From Planctomycetales bacterium (GTDB lineage: Bacteria; Planctomycetota; Planctomycetia; Pirellulales; Thermoguttaceae): 19,304 nucleotides of DNA. Shown here one piece after another: positions 7,940 through 16,113 of the stretch; position 1 is the first letter of the stretch, and every line of letters starts with the position of its first letter. A program made the position numbers and the translations under genes. Location of the stretch: the NCBI GenBank assembly GCA_007119795.1, contig SKOZ01000059.1, positions 1 through 19,304 on the forward strand, given 5' to 3'. Under the pieces are notes generated by a model, which was given only the letters and a program-made list of their open reading frames with translations, had not been told where the DNA came from and made no database searches.

Positions 7940-8411
7940 CGCCGTAGTGGAACTCCATTTGTTGCCCCAGGATAGCAGGATAGATGGCCTGCCGGCCGTC
8001 GGCACCGAAGGGACGCGCGGCCGACCGCCGAACCGAAGCGGTCCGCGGCGGGTCGCACTCCCAAGAGCCGGTAGCTCCCGCTCGACACGCTTCGAGGCCG
8101 GATGGTGGAGAAGCGGCGGGCGAAAACAGCGAGGATTGGGGGCCTAATGCCCTGCGGCGGTTCGTCGGGTGCCACGGACAGCCTCTGGCTGCCACTCGAC
8201 ACCCTACGGAGTCCACCTGCGGCACTCGTTGGTGGCAAGCTTCGCTGGGCCGACTACCGACAATCAGGGGGCCATCCGGTGGGCAACCCGGCAGGTCGGC
8301 GCGAGACGACGAGACTCCCGCGGAGGGCACGTCTGCCTGGTCGAGAGGACCCTCACAGAATATGACACAGATTGCTGTCGGAAGCAACCCGGTCCTCCCC
8401 GCAAGCCGGCG
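7940..8411. other. Non-coding leader upstream of nqrA with small palindromes
   Basis: No convincing gene lies in these 472 bases; long frames on both strands have low-quality Arg/Pro/Ser-rich translations. Small inverted repeats include CAGCC-TCT-GGCTG near 8177-8189, CTCGA...TCGAG near 8076-8092, and TTGCT...AGCAA near 8372-8387. The first sits in a GTGCCACGGACAGCC-type context that looks like a REP element. The stretch would form the 5' leader of the nqr operon if transcription begins near 8355. I recognise no riboswitch family. Confidence 0.5.
8359..8387 (-). promoter_or_regulatory. Weak candidate promoter for the nqr operon
   Basis: On the minus strand TTGCTT and CATATT are separated by 17 bases, just after the nuclease gene ends. 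Only three and four bases match the sigma70 consensus hexamers. It would give an untranslated leader of about 410 bases for nqrA. Other placements are possible. Confidence 0.22.
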
Positions 8412-8978
8412 TTATTCCGCCCAGATTCCCCGCCCGGCAAGCCGGGCCTCGGACTCGGCAGCCTCGAAGCGGAGTTTGACGGCTTCGCTGAAGCGGTAGT
8501 GCGTCTCCGCGGTGGCCAGGCCGGCGCGGATGAGCTCTTCGTTGAGCATCCGCCCGTCGACCCAGACGTAGGCCAGGAGCCGCCCGTAGCGGTCGGTGCG
8601 TTGGCCGTCGAAGGTGAGTTCGACCTCGCCCCCCGCGACGAACCGCTCCGTGAAGGCCGTGGCTTCCGGCCCCCAGGGCTCGACGTCGTGCTCCGGATGA
8701 ACGGTTTCGGGGGCGTCGGCCCCGATCAGCCGCACGCGGAGGCCGTTGGCGAGCAGGAGCGTATCGCCGTCGATTACCCGTTCGACCCGGTACGCTCCCG
8801 GGGCGTGGAGGTCGGGATCCGGCCGCGGTGGGGCGGGCCAGCGGCCGTAGAACACCGCGATGGCCAAGAGGACCACGACCAGCAGGCCGGGCAGTCCGCG
8901 CGGGCGCCGTCGGCCAGGCATTCGGGGAAAGCGCACGGGGAGGCGGCGGGGACGGCCCCCGCGTTGCCTGCGGGTCAC
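8412..8978 (-). CDS. Membrane-anchored thermonuclease (staphylococcal nuclease homologue)
   Basis: This 188-residue protein has a very basic N-terminus (Arg-rich, residues 1-28), a hydrophobic segment at about 29-44 acting as signal anchor or signal peptide, a Pro-rich linker, and an SNase domain from about 62 to 188. Catalytic and calcium-binding positions of SNase are all present: Asp72 in DGDT, Arg83, Asp88 and Glu91 in RLIGADAPE, and Arg133 in DRYGR. It should cut DNA or RNA with Ca2+ outside or at the membrane. The start is GTG 8978, supported by GGAG six bases upstream; ATG 8921 is an alternative that would remove 19 basic residues. It begins 25 bases after the zinc-ribbon gene stop, so the two are probably co-transcribed. 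The biological role, such as nucleic-acid scavenging, is inference. Confidence 0.88.
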   Translation of the reverse strand: MTRRQRGGRPRRLPVRFPRMPGRRRPRGLPGLLVVVLLAIAVFYGRWPAPPRPDPDLHAPGAYRVERVIDGDTLLLANGLRVRLIGADAPETVHPEHDVEPWGPEATAFTERFVAGGEVELTFDGQRTDRYGRLLAYVWVDGRMLNEELIRAGLATAETHYRFSEAVKLRFEAAESEARLAGRGIWAE

Positions 8979-8984
8979 GATTCG

Positions 8985-8988
8985 CTCC
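8985..8988 (-). promoter_or_regulatory. Ribosome binding site favouring the GTG start of the nuclease gene
   Basis: On the minus strand GGAG lies six bases before GTG 8978. Neither the ATG at 8921 nor the GTG at 8990 has a comparable site. It is a short match in a GC-rich context, so it only mildly favours this start. Confidence 0.45.
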
Positions 8989-9003
8989 ACCGCGCCGCGG
9001 CGG

Positions 9004-9312
9004 TCAGTTCTTGCTGAAATCGAGAACCTTGGCGGATTCACGCCCCAACGGGTTCTTGGCGAACTTGCGCCGGCACTCGGGGCAGAGGTCGAAACGCATC
9101 TGCTGGTACACGTCCTGGCCGACGGCGTCGCCCGAGGCGTGCTCCAAACGTTCGAGGATGTCCTGAATCTCCTGGAGGTGGTCGCGGTCGTCCTCCTCTT
9201 CGTCGACGACCGACGGGTCAAACGCCGCATAGACTTCGATCTTCACCACGTAACGGAGATCATCATCGGGATCGAGTTCCCGATTGCAGAGGTCGCAGCA
9301 GTACCGAATCAT
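9004..9312 (-). CDS. Small zinc-ribbon-like protein of unknown function
   Basis: This 102-residue protein has two CxxC pairs, Cys6/Cys9 near the N-terminus (CDLC) and Cys77/Cys80 near the C-terminus (CPEC). Together they would make one zinc site. A long acidic segment (about 37-58, rich in Asp and Glu) predicted to be helical separates them. No catalytic motif is visible, and I cannot name a family. ATG 9312 is chosen over a frame start at 9375 because GGGAG lies six bases upstream and the first CxxC follows at once. A promoter-like pair lies about 70 bases upstream. The nuclease gene follows after 25 bases. A regulatory or nucleic-acid-binding role is possible but unproven. Confidence 0.72.
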   Translation of the reverse strand: MIRYCCDLCNRELDPDDDLRYVVKIEVYAAFDPSVVDEEEDDRDHLQEIQDILERLEHASGDAVGQDVYQQMRFDLCPECRRKFAKNPLGRESAKVLDFSKN

Positions 9313-9381
9313 GACCCGCTCCCGTGGATCGCCGGCGCGGAGGCCGGACGGTGAACGATTCCACAAACACCGCACGCCTTC

Positions 9382-9411
9382 ATCCTAATGAGAAACGGCG
9401 CAGCGTGACAA
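9382..9411 (-). promoter_or_regulatory. Candidate sigma70-type promoter for the zinc-ribbon/nuclease pair
   Basis: On the minus strand TTGTCA and TAGGAT are separated by 18 bases. The -35 box matches five of six consensus positions. Transcription would start near 9375 and give a leader of about 60 bases before ATG 9312. Confidence 0.45.
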
Positions 9412-9504
9412 GCCGTCCTGGGGTGTTTTTTTGCCCGCGGGGGTGGAGGGCACGGCGAAGCGCCAAGGCCGCCCCGGACCGCACAGCTTTCGCCGTCCTC
9501 CCCG

Positions 9505-10710
9505 TCAGTCGAGGAGCACGCCCGCAACACAGGCGGTCATGAAGGCCGCCAGAGTGCCCCCGATGAGGGCCCGGAAGCCGTAGCGGGCGATGTCCTGCCG
9601 CCGCGCGGGGACGAGGGCGCCGATACCCCCGATCAGGATCGCCACCGAGCCGAAGTTGGCGAAGCCGCACAGGGCGTAGGTGGCGATGACGAAGGAGCGG
9701 GGGGAGAGCTGCTCCTGCATGGCCACCAGGTCGTGGTAGGCGAGGAATTCGTTGAGGATCGTCTTCTTGCCGAGGAGCATGCCCACCGCCTGGGCGTCGG
9801 CCCACTCCACCCCCATCAACCAGGCCAAGGGAGCCATGGCCCAACCGAGGAGGCGCTCCAGCGACAGGGGTTCGCCGCCGAGGTGCGGCAGCAGGCCCAG
9901 ACCGCCGTTGATCATGGCCACCAGGGCAATGAAGGCGATGAGCATGGCGGCTACGTTCAGCGCCAGGGTGAGGCCTTCACCGGCACCCCGGCAGGCGGCG
10001 TCGAGGACATTGGCGTCCCTCCGGGGCACCTCCACGCGCACCGCACCCTTGGTAGGCGATTCTTCGACCTCGGGAACCATGATCTTGGCCACCACCAGCG
10101 CGGCCGGGGCCGACATCAGGGATGCAGCGAGGAGGTGGCCGGCATCGGCCCCCATCGCCGTGTACGCCGCCATCACCCCCCCGGCGATCGTGGCCAGCCC
10201 GGCAGTCATCATGGCCATGAGCTCGGAGCGGGTCATCGTGGTCAGATAGGGACGGATCACCAGGGGGGCCTCGGTCATGCCGATGAAGACGTTCGCCGAG
10301 GCGCAGAGCGACTCCGACCCCGACGTGTCCATCACCCAGACCATGATCCGCGCCATGAGCTTGACGATGGCCTGGAGGACGCCGAGGTGGAAGAGGATTG
10401 CCGTCAGGGAGGAGACGAAGATGATCGTCGGCAGCACGGAGAACGCCATGGGGACCGTGTGGACGAGGTCCTCGCCGAAGACGAACATCGCCCCCGCATC
10501 GGAAAAGGCGAGCACGGCGTTGATCACGTCCCGGGCCGTCGCGAAGACCATCTGCCCGGGCGCGGTCCAAAGGAGAAGCATCCCCATGACGACCTGCAGA
10601 ACGAGCCCACAGCCGATCAGTCGAGCGTTCATCCGCCGCCGGTTCTCGGAAAGGCTCCAGGCGAGCAGGAGCATGAACACCAGGCCGAGCAGACTTACGA
10701 ATCGCTCCAT
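9505..10710 (-). CDS. nupC: Concentrative nucleoside transporter (CNT/NupC family)
   Basis: This 401-residue inner-membrane protein has about ten hydrophobic segments and imports nucleosides with Na+ or H+. CNT signatures are clear: SLCASANVFIGMTEAPLVI (about 154-172) with the Asn and Thr-Glu-Ala-Pro of the nucleoside/sodium site, a KKTILNEFLAY motif (about 312-322) and CGFANFGSVAI (about 344-354). Length is normal for the family (about 400). ATG 10710 is chosen because AAGGAAACC lies directly upstream and the protein then begins at the first membrane helix; the in-frame extension to 10839 is Arg/Pro-rich and unlike the family. No operon partner is adjacent. A sodium-coupled uptake would fit a cell with an Na+-pumping NQR, but that link is inference. 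Confidence 0.95.
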   Translation of the reverse strand: MERFVSLLGLVFMLLLAWSLSENRRRMNARLIGCGLVLQVVMGMLLLWTAPGQMVFATARDVINAVLAFSDAGAMFVFGEDLVHTVPMAFSVLPTIIFVSSLTAILFHLGVLQAIVKLMARIMVWVMDTSGSESLCASANVFIGMTEAPLVIRPYLTTMTRSELMAMMTAGLATIAGGVMAAYTAMGADAGHLLAASLMSAPAALVVAKIMVPEVEESPTKGAVRVEVPRRDANVLDAACRGAGEGLTLALNVAAMLIAFIALVAMINGGLGLLPHLGGEPLSLERLLGWAMAPLAWLMGVEWADAQAVGMLLGKKTILNEFLAYHDLVAMQEQLSPRSFVIATYALCGFANFGSVAILIGGIGALVPARRQDIARYGFRALIGGTLAAFMTACVAGVLLD

Positions 10711-10847
10711 GGTTTCCTTTCGTCTCGCGCCCAGAAGCCCAAGTCTCCGATCCCCCGGCAACCATAGCCTACGCCAACAGGGGGGCGGCTGTCTATCAGG
10801 CCGCGGGGCCCCCCCTCGGCGCCTCGGCGCGACGTTCAAGACTCGCC

Positions 10848-10876
10848 TTTACGCCGCGGTCGAGGATCGCTAATCT
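10848..10876 (+). promoter_or_regulatory. Candidate sigma70-type promoter for the 80-residue gene
   Basis: TTTACG and TAATCT are separated by 17 bases on the plus strand. Each box differs from consensus by about two bases. Transcription would start near 10883, giving a leader of about 115 bases before ATG 10998. Confidence 0.42.
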
Positions 10877-10997
10877 TCGCCTCCACCGACGACGGGGCCG
10901 TAGCGTATGCCGCCGTCGGCAACCAGGGAGCGCTGCCGGTCCGGTGGCGGTCCGGTCGGAAACGAGAGACCGCACGGTCGAAGGAGATGCAAGACCG

Positions 10998-11240
10998 ATG
11001 AATTTCTTCACCTGGATCCGGGACGGCGTTCGCCAGGCCGTCCTCCTGGGCGTCAACGACGCCGTCGAAGACCTGGGCACACCCGCCAGCGGCGACGACG
11101 TCCGCCACAAGCTGCTCGACGTCATCCGCAACGGGGCCCGCACCGACAACCAGACCCCTCGTCTCTCCGGCGGCACACAGCGCCGCAAATTGGGCCGCTC
11201 GCTGAACCAGGCCCAAGCCGAGACTGCCAAAGCGACGTAG
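10998..11240 (+). CDS. 80-residue protein of unknown function
   Basis: This is the only complete plus-strand gene in the window. ATG 10998 is preceded by AAGGAG with an 11-base spacer. The protein begins with an amphipathic helix (MNFFTWIRDGVRQAVLLGV, residues 1-19), followed by a short acidic stretch, then a basic, Ser/Thr/Gln-rich C-terminus. There is no signal peptide, membrane span or cysteine. I do not recognise a family. A candidate promoter upstream and a hairpin terminator about 160 bases downstream make it look like a self-contained transcription unit, divergent from the nucleoside transporter. The codon pattern fits local GC-rich genes. An overlapping longer plus frame (10907-12151) is a shadow of the next minus-strand gene. 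Confidence 0.68.
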   Translation: MNFFTWIRDGVRQAVLLGVNDAVEDLGTPASGDDVRHKLLDVIRNGARTDNQTPRLSGGTQRRKLGRSLNQAQAETAKAT

Positions 11241-11401
11241 CGGGGCTGCCGAAACATCGCCGGCGAACCGTATGGGCCGGACTGCCCATCCGTCGCAGCG
11301 CCCTCCGTCGGCCGCAATCGAAGCCGCCGGCCCCGAGGCCCCTCCTTCTCTCTTCACGCGTTGCTGTCAAGCCCCTTCTCGATTCCTTCCTCCTCGTACC
11401 A

Positions 11402-11460
11402 CACCCCCGCGACGACCGCCGCCCCGGCTGCGGTGCTCGGCGCGGGGGTGCTCGTTTTTT
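11402..11460 (+). terminator. Hairpin terminator downstream of the 80-residue gene
   Basis: A perfect 10-base inverted repeat, CACCCCCGCG (11402-11411) and CGCGGGGGTG (11441-11450), encloses a 29-base loop. The loop holds a smaller ACCGC/GCGGT stem. Four bases later six T residues follow (11455-11460). This has the form of an intrinsic terminator on the plus strand. The loop is long for the type. The same hairpin lies just beyond the end of the minus-strand gene at 11507 but without a T tract in that direction. Confidence 0.62.
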
Positions 11461-11506
11461 CCACTGCGGGCCCTGCCGGCGCAACGCGGCTGGGAGGCGA
11501 CGCGGA

Positions 11507-12181
11507 TCATTCGAACGGCAAGAGCGAGCGACGCCATTTCCATACCGGCGAAAGGACGTACTCGGTGCCGATCGTCCACCACCCGACCCTCATGACGTCG
11601 TTGGAGCGGAGCAGGAAGCGGATGCTCTCCGGCGGGTCGGGGGCGGTGGGGAGGTCGACCTTCAGTTCGGCCAGGAAGGGCTTGAAGTCCCGAACCTCCC
11701 GCCAGTGGAGAAGGCCGAGCTCCTCCGGCCAGTCGGCGGGATGGAGGTCGCAGCGCCACACGACCAGGCCGTGCTCGTCCGCGCGGCGCCGGAGCTGGCA
11801 CAACTTGAAGGGTTCGACGGGCAACCAGTACCGATCGACGTTGAGTTGCACCAGCCGCTCGGAGATCGACCGGTCGTGGTTCTCCCTGGCCTGCATCTTG
11901 TAGGTGCCGGTCCACGCCCGCACGGTCCTCCAGGGTCTATGGCCGCCGAGCTCGTCGATATCGTGGTGGATATCGTACATATCGTACATGTAGAGCTCAA
12001 AGACGCGGTGATCGGGTGTGTGGCACTTGAGCACCAGGAGCAGCCGGGGGCATTCGGAGCGGTCGTCGACCAGGCCCCACCGCCACTCCAGGAGGTGGCT
12101 CTCCCACTGATTGATCGAGTAGTCGGCCGTGTCGCCGGCCTGAGCGAATAGACAGACAGCGATGACGGTTGCGAAGCCCAT
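11507..12181 (-). CDS. Secreted protein of unknown function
   Basis: This 224-residue protein starts with a short signal peptide (MGFATVIAVCLFAQAGDTA, residues 1-19, cleavage probably near 15-20). The mature part is rich in Trp, Arg, His and Asp. A local repeat reads MYDMYDIHHDIDE near residue 64-76, encoded by near-repeats of ATATCGTAC. Several LRSND/VGWWTIG-type blocks near the C-terminus suggest beta structure. I do not recognise a family and see no catalytic motif. ATG 12181 is chosen because GGAG lies seven bases upstream and the signal peptide follows; the frame extension to 12304 has no support. It ends near the shared hairpin at 11402-11450. Confidence 0.72.
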   Translation of the reverse strand: MGFATVIAVCLFAQAGDTADYSINQWESHLLEWRWGLVDDRSECPRLLLVLKCHTPDHRVFELYMYDMYDIHHDIDELGGHRPWRTVRAWTGTYKMQARENHDRSISERLVQLNVDRYWLPVEPFKLCQLRRRADEHGLVVWRCDLHPADWPEELGLLHWREVRDFKPFLAELKVDLPTAPDPPESIRFLLRSNDVMRVGWWTIGTEYVLSPVWKWRRSLLPFE

Positions 12182-12450
12182 GGCAAAACTCCGGAAAGGC
12201 GCACGATTCTTGCCAAGCTCGCGGCAAACGAGCGCTTGCAGGACGTCGTCGCCGGCCAGACGATAGCCGGTGCGTGCCGCGCGTCCGCTAGAATACCGTG
12301 CCATGCGGGAAGGCCCGGCCGGGCCGGGCCCCCCCGCCGGGAAGCGGTTTTCTCCGCACCCAGGGCGGAGGCCGGCGGGCTTTGACGATGGTAGCGGTTC
12401 CCCGGAGGCCGCCGCACCCCGCCCCGATCAAGAAAGTGGAAGACGCGGCG

Positions 12451-15400
12451 TCACTCCCGGCTCCCGGCAACGCCCCGAGTATAGGCGCGGAAGAGATCGC
12501 GCCATTGAGGCGGGGGGTCGATCCGCCGCGACTCATGCATGCGGCGGATATCGTCGCTCGGTCCGGCGCCGCGGTCGATCTGGGTGCCGCGGCTCCTCAA
12601 TCCCAAGTTGCGGAGTGCCTCGTCGAGCTGGCGGCGGGTGCGTTCGCCTTCCGGGCTCGGCTCGGCCGCCTGCCGGCGCATCGCCTCCCAGCGGCTGTAG
12701 AACCGTTCCAGCTCCTCGCGGCTCCAGCCCAGTTCGCGGAGCAGATCGGGATCGGGCTCCTCGCGGGCGAGCTGGTCGCTCAGGTGCTCGAGGGCCAACT
12801 CGGTCGCCTTCTCGGCATACTCGCGGTTGACATCATCGCCGCCGGGTTCGCTCGGGGCGGGAGGCGGTGGCGGCACGTCGCCCTGCGGCGGCAGTCCGCC
12901 GCCCTGGGGAAGCCCCGGACCATGGCCGTCCAGACCGTCCGCGCTCTCGCCCTCGGGAGGTCTGCCGTCGGGTGGTCCGTCGGCGGGCTGGCCGGGACCG
13001 GGAGGCATTTCGTCGGCGGGCGGATCCGTAGGAGGTTGATCGCCAAGAGGGGGACTGTCATCGGCGGGTCGACCGGTCCCCACTCCCGGCTGGTCGTCCT
13101 GGGCATCGGGAGATCGTTCGGCGGGCAAGTCGCCACCGGGCTGGTCGCCCAAGGGACCCTCACCCGCTTGGGGAGCCGCCCCGCTCCCTTCGTCGGCGGG
13201 CGTCGTCTCGCCGGCGGAGCCGAGGCCCTCTTCCGGAGCACGCTGGCCACCCCCTTCCTCGCCGCCGCCGGCCTGATCGCCGGAGACCTCGCCCACCGAG
13301 TCGCTCTCGTGATCCTCCGTGCTCGGTGAGTGTGCCTCCGGCGGGTCGGTAGGATCCCCTTCATCGATTGGGGGCGGGGTCTTCGGACGCTCGCGGAGGT
13401 CCTCCATGGGTTGCGGGGTCGGTTCGGGATCGGCCGACGGCCTTCCCGCTCCCCCCTCGCCGCCCACTTCAGCCTGGGAATCGCCGGCATCGGGAGTCTC
13501 TTCCCCGCCGGGCTCTTCGCCGAACTGCTGCTCGGCTTGAGGCGCCCCGTCGCCGCCGCCGGGGCGCTCCTCGGGTGCAATCGCCTCTTCGGCACCGACG
13601 GGCCCATCCTGCGGGTCCGGCTCCGTGGGATGATCGCCGGGAGGACCGTCCTCCACTTCGCCGGGCTGTTGGCCGACCGGGGAATCGGCTGAGGGGTCGG
13701 GCGATTGCTCCCCCGGCCCCTCGGCTCCCAATTGCTGTTCGCCGGTGGGTGGCTGCGGCCCGTCGTCGAGTTCGGCTGGACTGGGCGGCCGCTCCACGGA
13801 GGGCTCTTCGCCCGGCAACGGCTGGTCAGCAGGGGCTCGCTCGGGCGAGGGTTGCGTCGGATCGGGCTGTTCCGCCGGTTGCGATCCGTCCCCATCTTGG
13901 GGCGCCGCTTCACCGGGTTGCGGCTGGTCCGCCTCGCCATCCTGCGGCGCGGGATCCGTAGGCTGCGGCTCGGTGCGGTCGCGGTGGCGGAGGATCCGTT
14001 CGAAGGCCTCACCGGGGTTGGCCTCACCATCGACCGCTTCGGGCTCCGCGGGCTCGGTCTCCGGGGAGGCCTCGTCGCGAGCCCCCTCGCGCGCCGTTTC
14101 CTCGCCGTTCTCGCCGTCGTCGGCCGACTCTCCAGGCTGGGCATCGGCAGCCTCGCGTGCTTGGCCCTCGCCGTTCTCGCCATCGTCGGAGTCGCCCGGC
14201 TGGGCGTCGGCGGCCTCACCCGCCTGCCCCTCGCCGTCTGTTGCCTCGGAGTCGCCCTCTGCAGGCTGGGACTCGTCACCGTCCATGCCCTCGTCGTGCC
14301 CCTCCTCGCCGGGTTGGGGCGTTTCCGTCGCAGGGGGCTCTTCGGCGTGGGAATCGGATGCTTCCTCTGCCTCGCCGCCGTCTGCCTCGGCCCCCTCGGG
14401 CTGGGGCTCACCGGCCGGATCGCCCGGCTGCTGCGCATCCGCCGCCGGGTCCGGGCGTTGGGCGTCGGCAGCATCTTCGCCGGCCTGGGGGTCGACGATC
14501 GTGATCCACCGCGGGGCCGTTTCGGCTCGGTTGGCCACCGGCTCCTTGTTGTCGACCGCTTCGAAGCGGTAGCTGACGTCGTCGCCCACCGAAACCCCCA
14601 GCGCCTGGGGCCGGAAGCGGTACGAGGCCTCGAAAGGCCCCTCGTGGCCCGGCTCCGGGGCGGGCCTGTCGAGCAGGGGTGCGATCGAAAGCGGCTCCCC
14701 TTCGCGCTCGGCTAGCAGGGCCACTCGGCGCAGGGCGAAGTCGGGGTCTTCGGCGCGGACGCGGAGCACCAGCTCCCCGTCGAGCGGCAGGCCGACGTGT
14801 TCCCCCGGCGGGTCGACCATCTGGACGACGGGCGGCTCGTCGGGGATCGTCTCGATGCGGTAGCGGATGGGTCGCTGGTTCCGCCGTCCCATGGCGTCGG
14901 TGAACAGCAACTGGTACGACTCGTACTCGCCGACCGCCGGATTGTCGTCGCGCATAGTCAGCGTGAAGCTGCCGCGCGCCGTCTGCCCCTCCACTTCCAT
15001 CCGCCGGCCCCGCCGCCCCGTGGAGTTCAGGTCGATCTCGGCCGACTCGATGGGGAGGTTCGCCGCCGCGCGGACCGTCACGCGCGTCCCTTCGAGGGCG
15101 CGGATGGCGCCCTGCCGCGGCACCTCCATCGGCGGCAATCCCGTGTAGTCCGGGTATTCGTAACGGACGCCTTCGACGACGATCGTCGGCGCCGTCTCCA
15201 CATCGATGCGGAAGCGGGGCGTACGGCCGTCGCCGGCGGCCAGGTAGTATTCCAAACCCTGCTGAAGCCCTTCGCTCGCCGGCGGCAGCGCGGCACGGTA
15301 GCGGAAGTCGCCCGCGGGCACCTGCATGGGCACCGCCTGGTCGCGGCTCTGGCCGTCGTCGGTGGTGAAGTAGACGAAGACCTCCTCATCGTCGCGAAGG

Positions 15401-16113
15401 CCTTGCACCGCAGCCGAAATGCTTACGTGGTCGCCGTAGAATGCCGTGGTGCTCCCAGGGTCGACGTCGGCGATGCGGACGCGCGTCGGCGCGGCGATCT
15501 CGGCCCACGGCCAGAGAACCCGGGCCGCCGAGACCAGCGGGTTCTTCGGCGAGAGCACGAGGTAGAGGGCGAAGATCGCCGCCACGGCGACGAGCAGATA
15601 ACCCAGGCGGACCAGCGGCGTGCGGTCGACCACCGTCTCGAGACGGACCGTCTTCAGGTCGCGAGCGGCTCGATCGCGGAGGGCCCCGTAGACGACCTGG
15701 GAGAACCCCCGCTGATGCCCCCGGAGCAGCAGGAAATTGACCAGGCTGTTCTTCAGGCTCGGCTGGCTCTGCTCGATGGAATGCGCCGCGTAGACCGGAT
15801 TGATCCGACGGGTAACGGCGGGGACCACGGCAGCCGCCAGATACCACCCCCCCAAACCCAGTAGCCCCGCCAGCAGAAGGACCCTCCCCCAGAAACCGAA
15901 CCCACCGGGGATGAGCCAGTGGTCCAGCAGCGCCGCGGCGAAGAGGTAACTCAGCGCGCCCAAGAGCAGGACCACCACGCCGACCGAGATGTCGGCGGCG
16001 CGGACCTGCCGCTGCGTCGCCGCCAGGCGGCGCTCGATGTACGCATCGGCTTGGGACAGAGGGGGTGGGGTTCCTGCCGGTCGCGGTGGTGAGGGCGCCG
16101 TTCCACTCGCCAT
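12451..16113 (-). CDS. Large membrane protein with DUF4175-like layout and a long acidic low-complexity region
   Basis: This 1220-residue protein has three predicted membrane helices (about 42-64, 74-98 and 168-188). Between them is a conserved-looking cytoplasmic segment (INPVYAAHSIEQ, about 104-115, then SLKNSLVNFLLLR). Residues about 205-535 form beta-rich, Ig-like repeats outside the membrane. Residues about 545-1090 are low complexity, rich in Glu, Asp, Gln, Pro and Gly. A globular C-terminal part (about 1093-1220) has helical EYAEKATELALEHL and WSREELERFYSRWEAM segments. This arrangement is known from large planctomycete membrane proteins annotated as DUF4175; the assignment is from memory and not certain. 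ATG 16113 has GGAG six bases upstream. The gene stands alone, without the MoxR/BatA-type partners such proteins often have. Function is unknown; a cell-envelope role is inferred. Confidence 0.85.
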   Translation of the reverse strand: MASGTAPSPPRPAGTPPPLSQADAYIERRLAATQRQVRAADISVGVVVLLLGALSYLFAAALLDHWLIPGGFGFWGRVLLLAGLLGLGGWYLAAAVVPAVTRRINPVYAAHSIEQSQPSLKNSLVNFLLLRGHQRGFSQVVYGALRDRAARDLKTVRLETVVDRTPLVRLGYLLVAVAAIFALYLVLSPKNPLVSAARVLWPWAEIAAPTRVRIADVDPGSTTAFYGDHVSISAAVQGLRDDEEVFVYFTTDDGQSRDQAVPMQVPAGDFRYRAALPPASEGLQQGLEYYLAAGDGRTPRFRIDVETAPTIVVEGVRYEYPDYTGLPPMEVPRQGAIRALEGTRVTVRAAANLPIESAEIDLNSTGRRGRRMEVEGQTARGSFTLTMRDDNPAVGEYESYQLLFTDAMGRRNQRPIRYRIETIPDEPPVVQMVDPPGEHVGLPLDGELVLRVRAEDPDFALRRVALLAEREGEPLSIAPLLDRPAPEPGHEGPFEASYRFRPQALGVSVGDDVSYRFEAVDNKEPVANRAETAPRWITIVDPQAGEDAADAQRPDPAADAQQPGDPAGEPQPEGAEADGGEAEEASDSHAEEPPATETPQPGEEGHDEGMDGDESQPAEGDSEATDGEGQAGEAADAQPGDSDDGENGEGQAREAADAQPGESADDGENGEETAREGARDEASPETEPAEPEAVDGEANPGEAFERILRHRDRTEPQPTDPAPQDGEADQPQPGEAAPQDGDGSQPAEQPDPTQPSPERAPADQPLPGEEPSVERPPSPAELDDGPQPPTGEQQLGAEGPGEQSPDPSADSPVGQQPGEVEDGPPGDHPTEPDPQDGPVGAEEAIAPEERPGGGDGAPQAEQQFGEEPGGEETPDAGDSQAEVGGEGGAGRPSADPEPTPQPMEDLRERPKTPPPIDEGDPTDPPEAHSPSTEDHESDSVGEVSGDQAGGGEEGGGQRAPEEGLGSAGETTPADEGSGAAPQAGEGPLGDQPGGDLPAERSPDAQDDQPGVGTGRPADDSPPLGDQPPTDPPADEMPPGPGQPADGPPDGRPPEGESADGLDGHGPGLPQGGGLPPQGDVPPPPPAPSEPGGDDVNREYAEKATELALEHLSDQLAREEPDPDLLRELGWSREELERFYSRWEAMRRQAAEPSPEGERTRRQLDEALRNLGLRSRGTQIDRGAGPSDDIRRMHESRRIDPPPQWRDLFRAYTRGVAGSRE
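14101..14229 (-). repeat. Tandem repeat of about 65 bases inside the low-complexity coding region
   Basis: Two adjacent units, 14101-14166 (66 bases) and 14167-14229 (63 bases), are nearly identical on the plus strand, each starting CTCGCCGTTC. They encode two copies of an acidic segment ending in EAADAQPG-type sequence. The three-base length difference keeps the reading frame. It shows how the acidic region grows by in-frame duplication. Confidence 0.8.

Noticed and set aside
7860..8387. Minus-strand open frame of 175 codons upstream of nqrA
   Set aside because: No homology-like motifs, no good ribosome site, and its end overlaps the nqrA N-terminus in another frame.
8432..8449. GCCCGGC/GCCGGGC inverted repeat near the nuclease gene end
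   Set aside because: It lies inside the coding sequence, encodes conserved C-terminal residues of the nuclease domain and has no T tract, so terminator or REP status is unsupported.
9421..9440. T-tract next to GCCCGCGGG as a plus-strand terminator
   Set aside because: The T run precedes the short palindrome on the plus strand, and no plus-strand gene ends nearby; on the minus strand it gives an A run.
10907..12151. Plus-strand open frame of 414 codons over the 80-residue gene and the secreted-protein gene
   Set aside because: It overlaps the better-supported 80-residue gene in another frame, crosses the hairpin terminator and is antisense to a gene with signal peptide and ribosome site.
12312..12325. 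Perfect 14-base palindrome GGCCCGGCCGGGCC
   Set aside because: In a run of G and C with no spacer or T tract; too easily formed by composition to call a terminator or operator.
12298..13329. Plus-strand open frame of 343 codons opposite the large membrane protein
   Set aside because: Shadow of the Glu/Pro/Gly-rich coding region, whose repetitive codons leave long open frames on the other strand.
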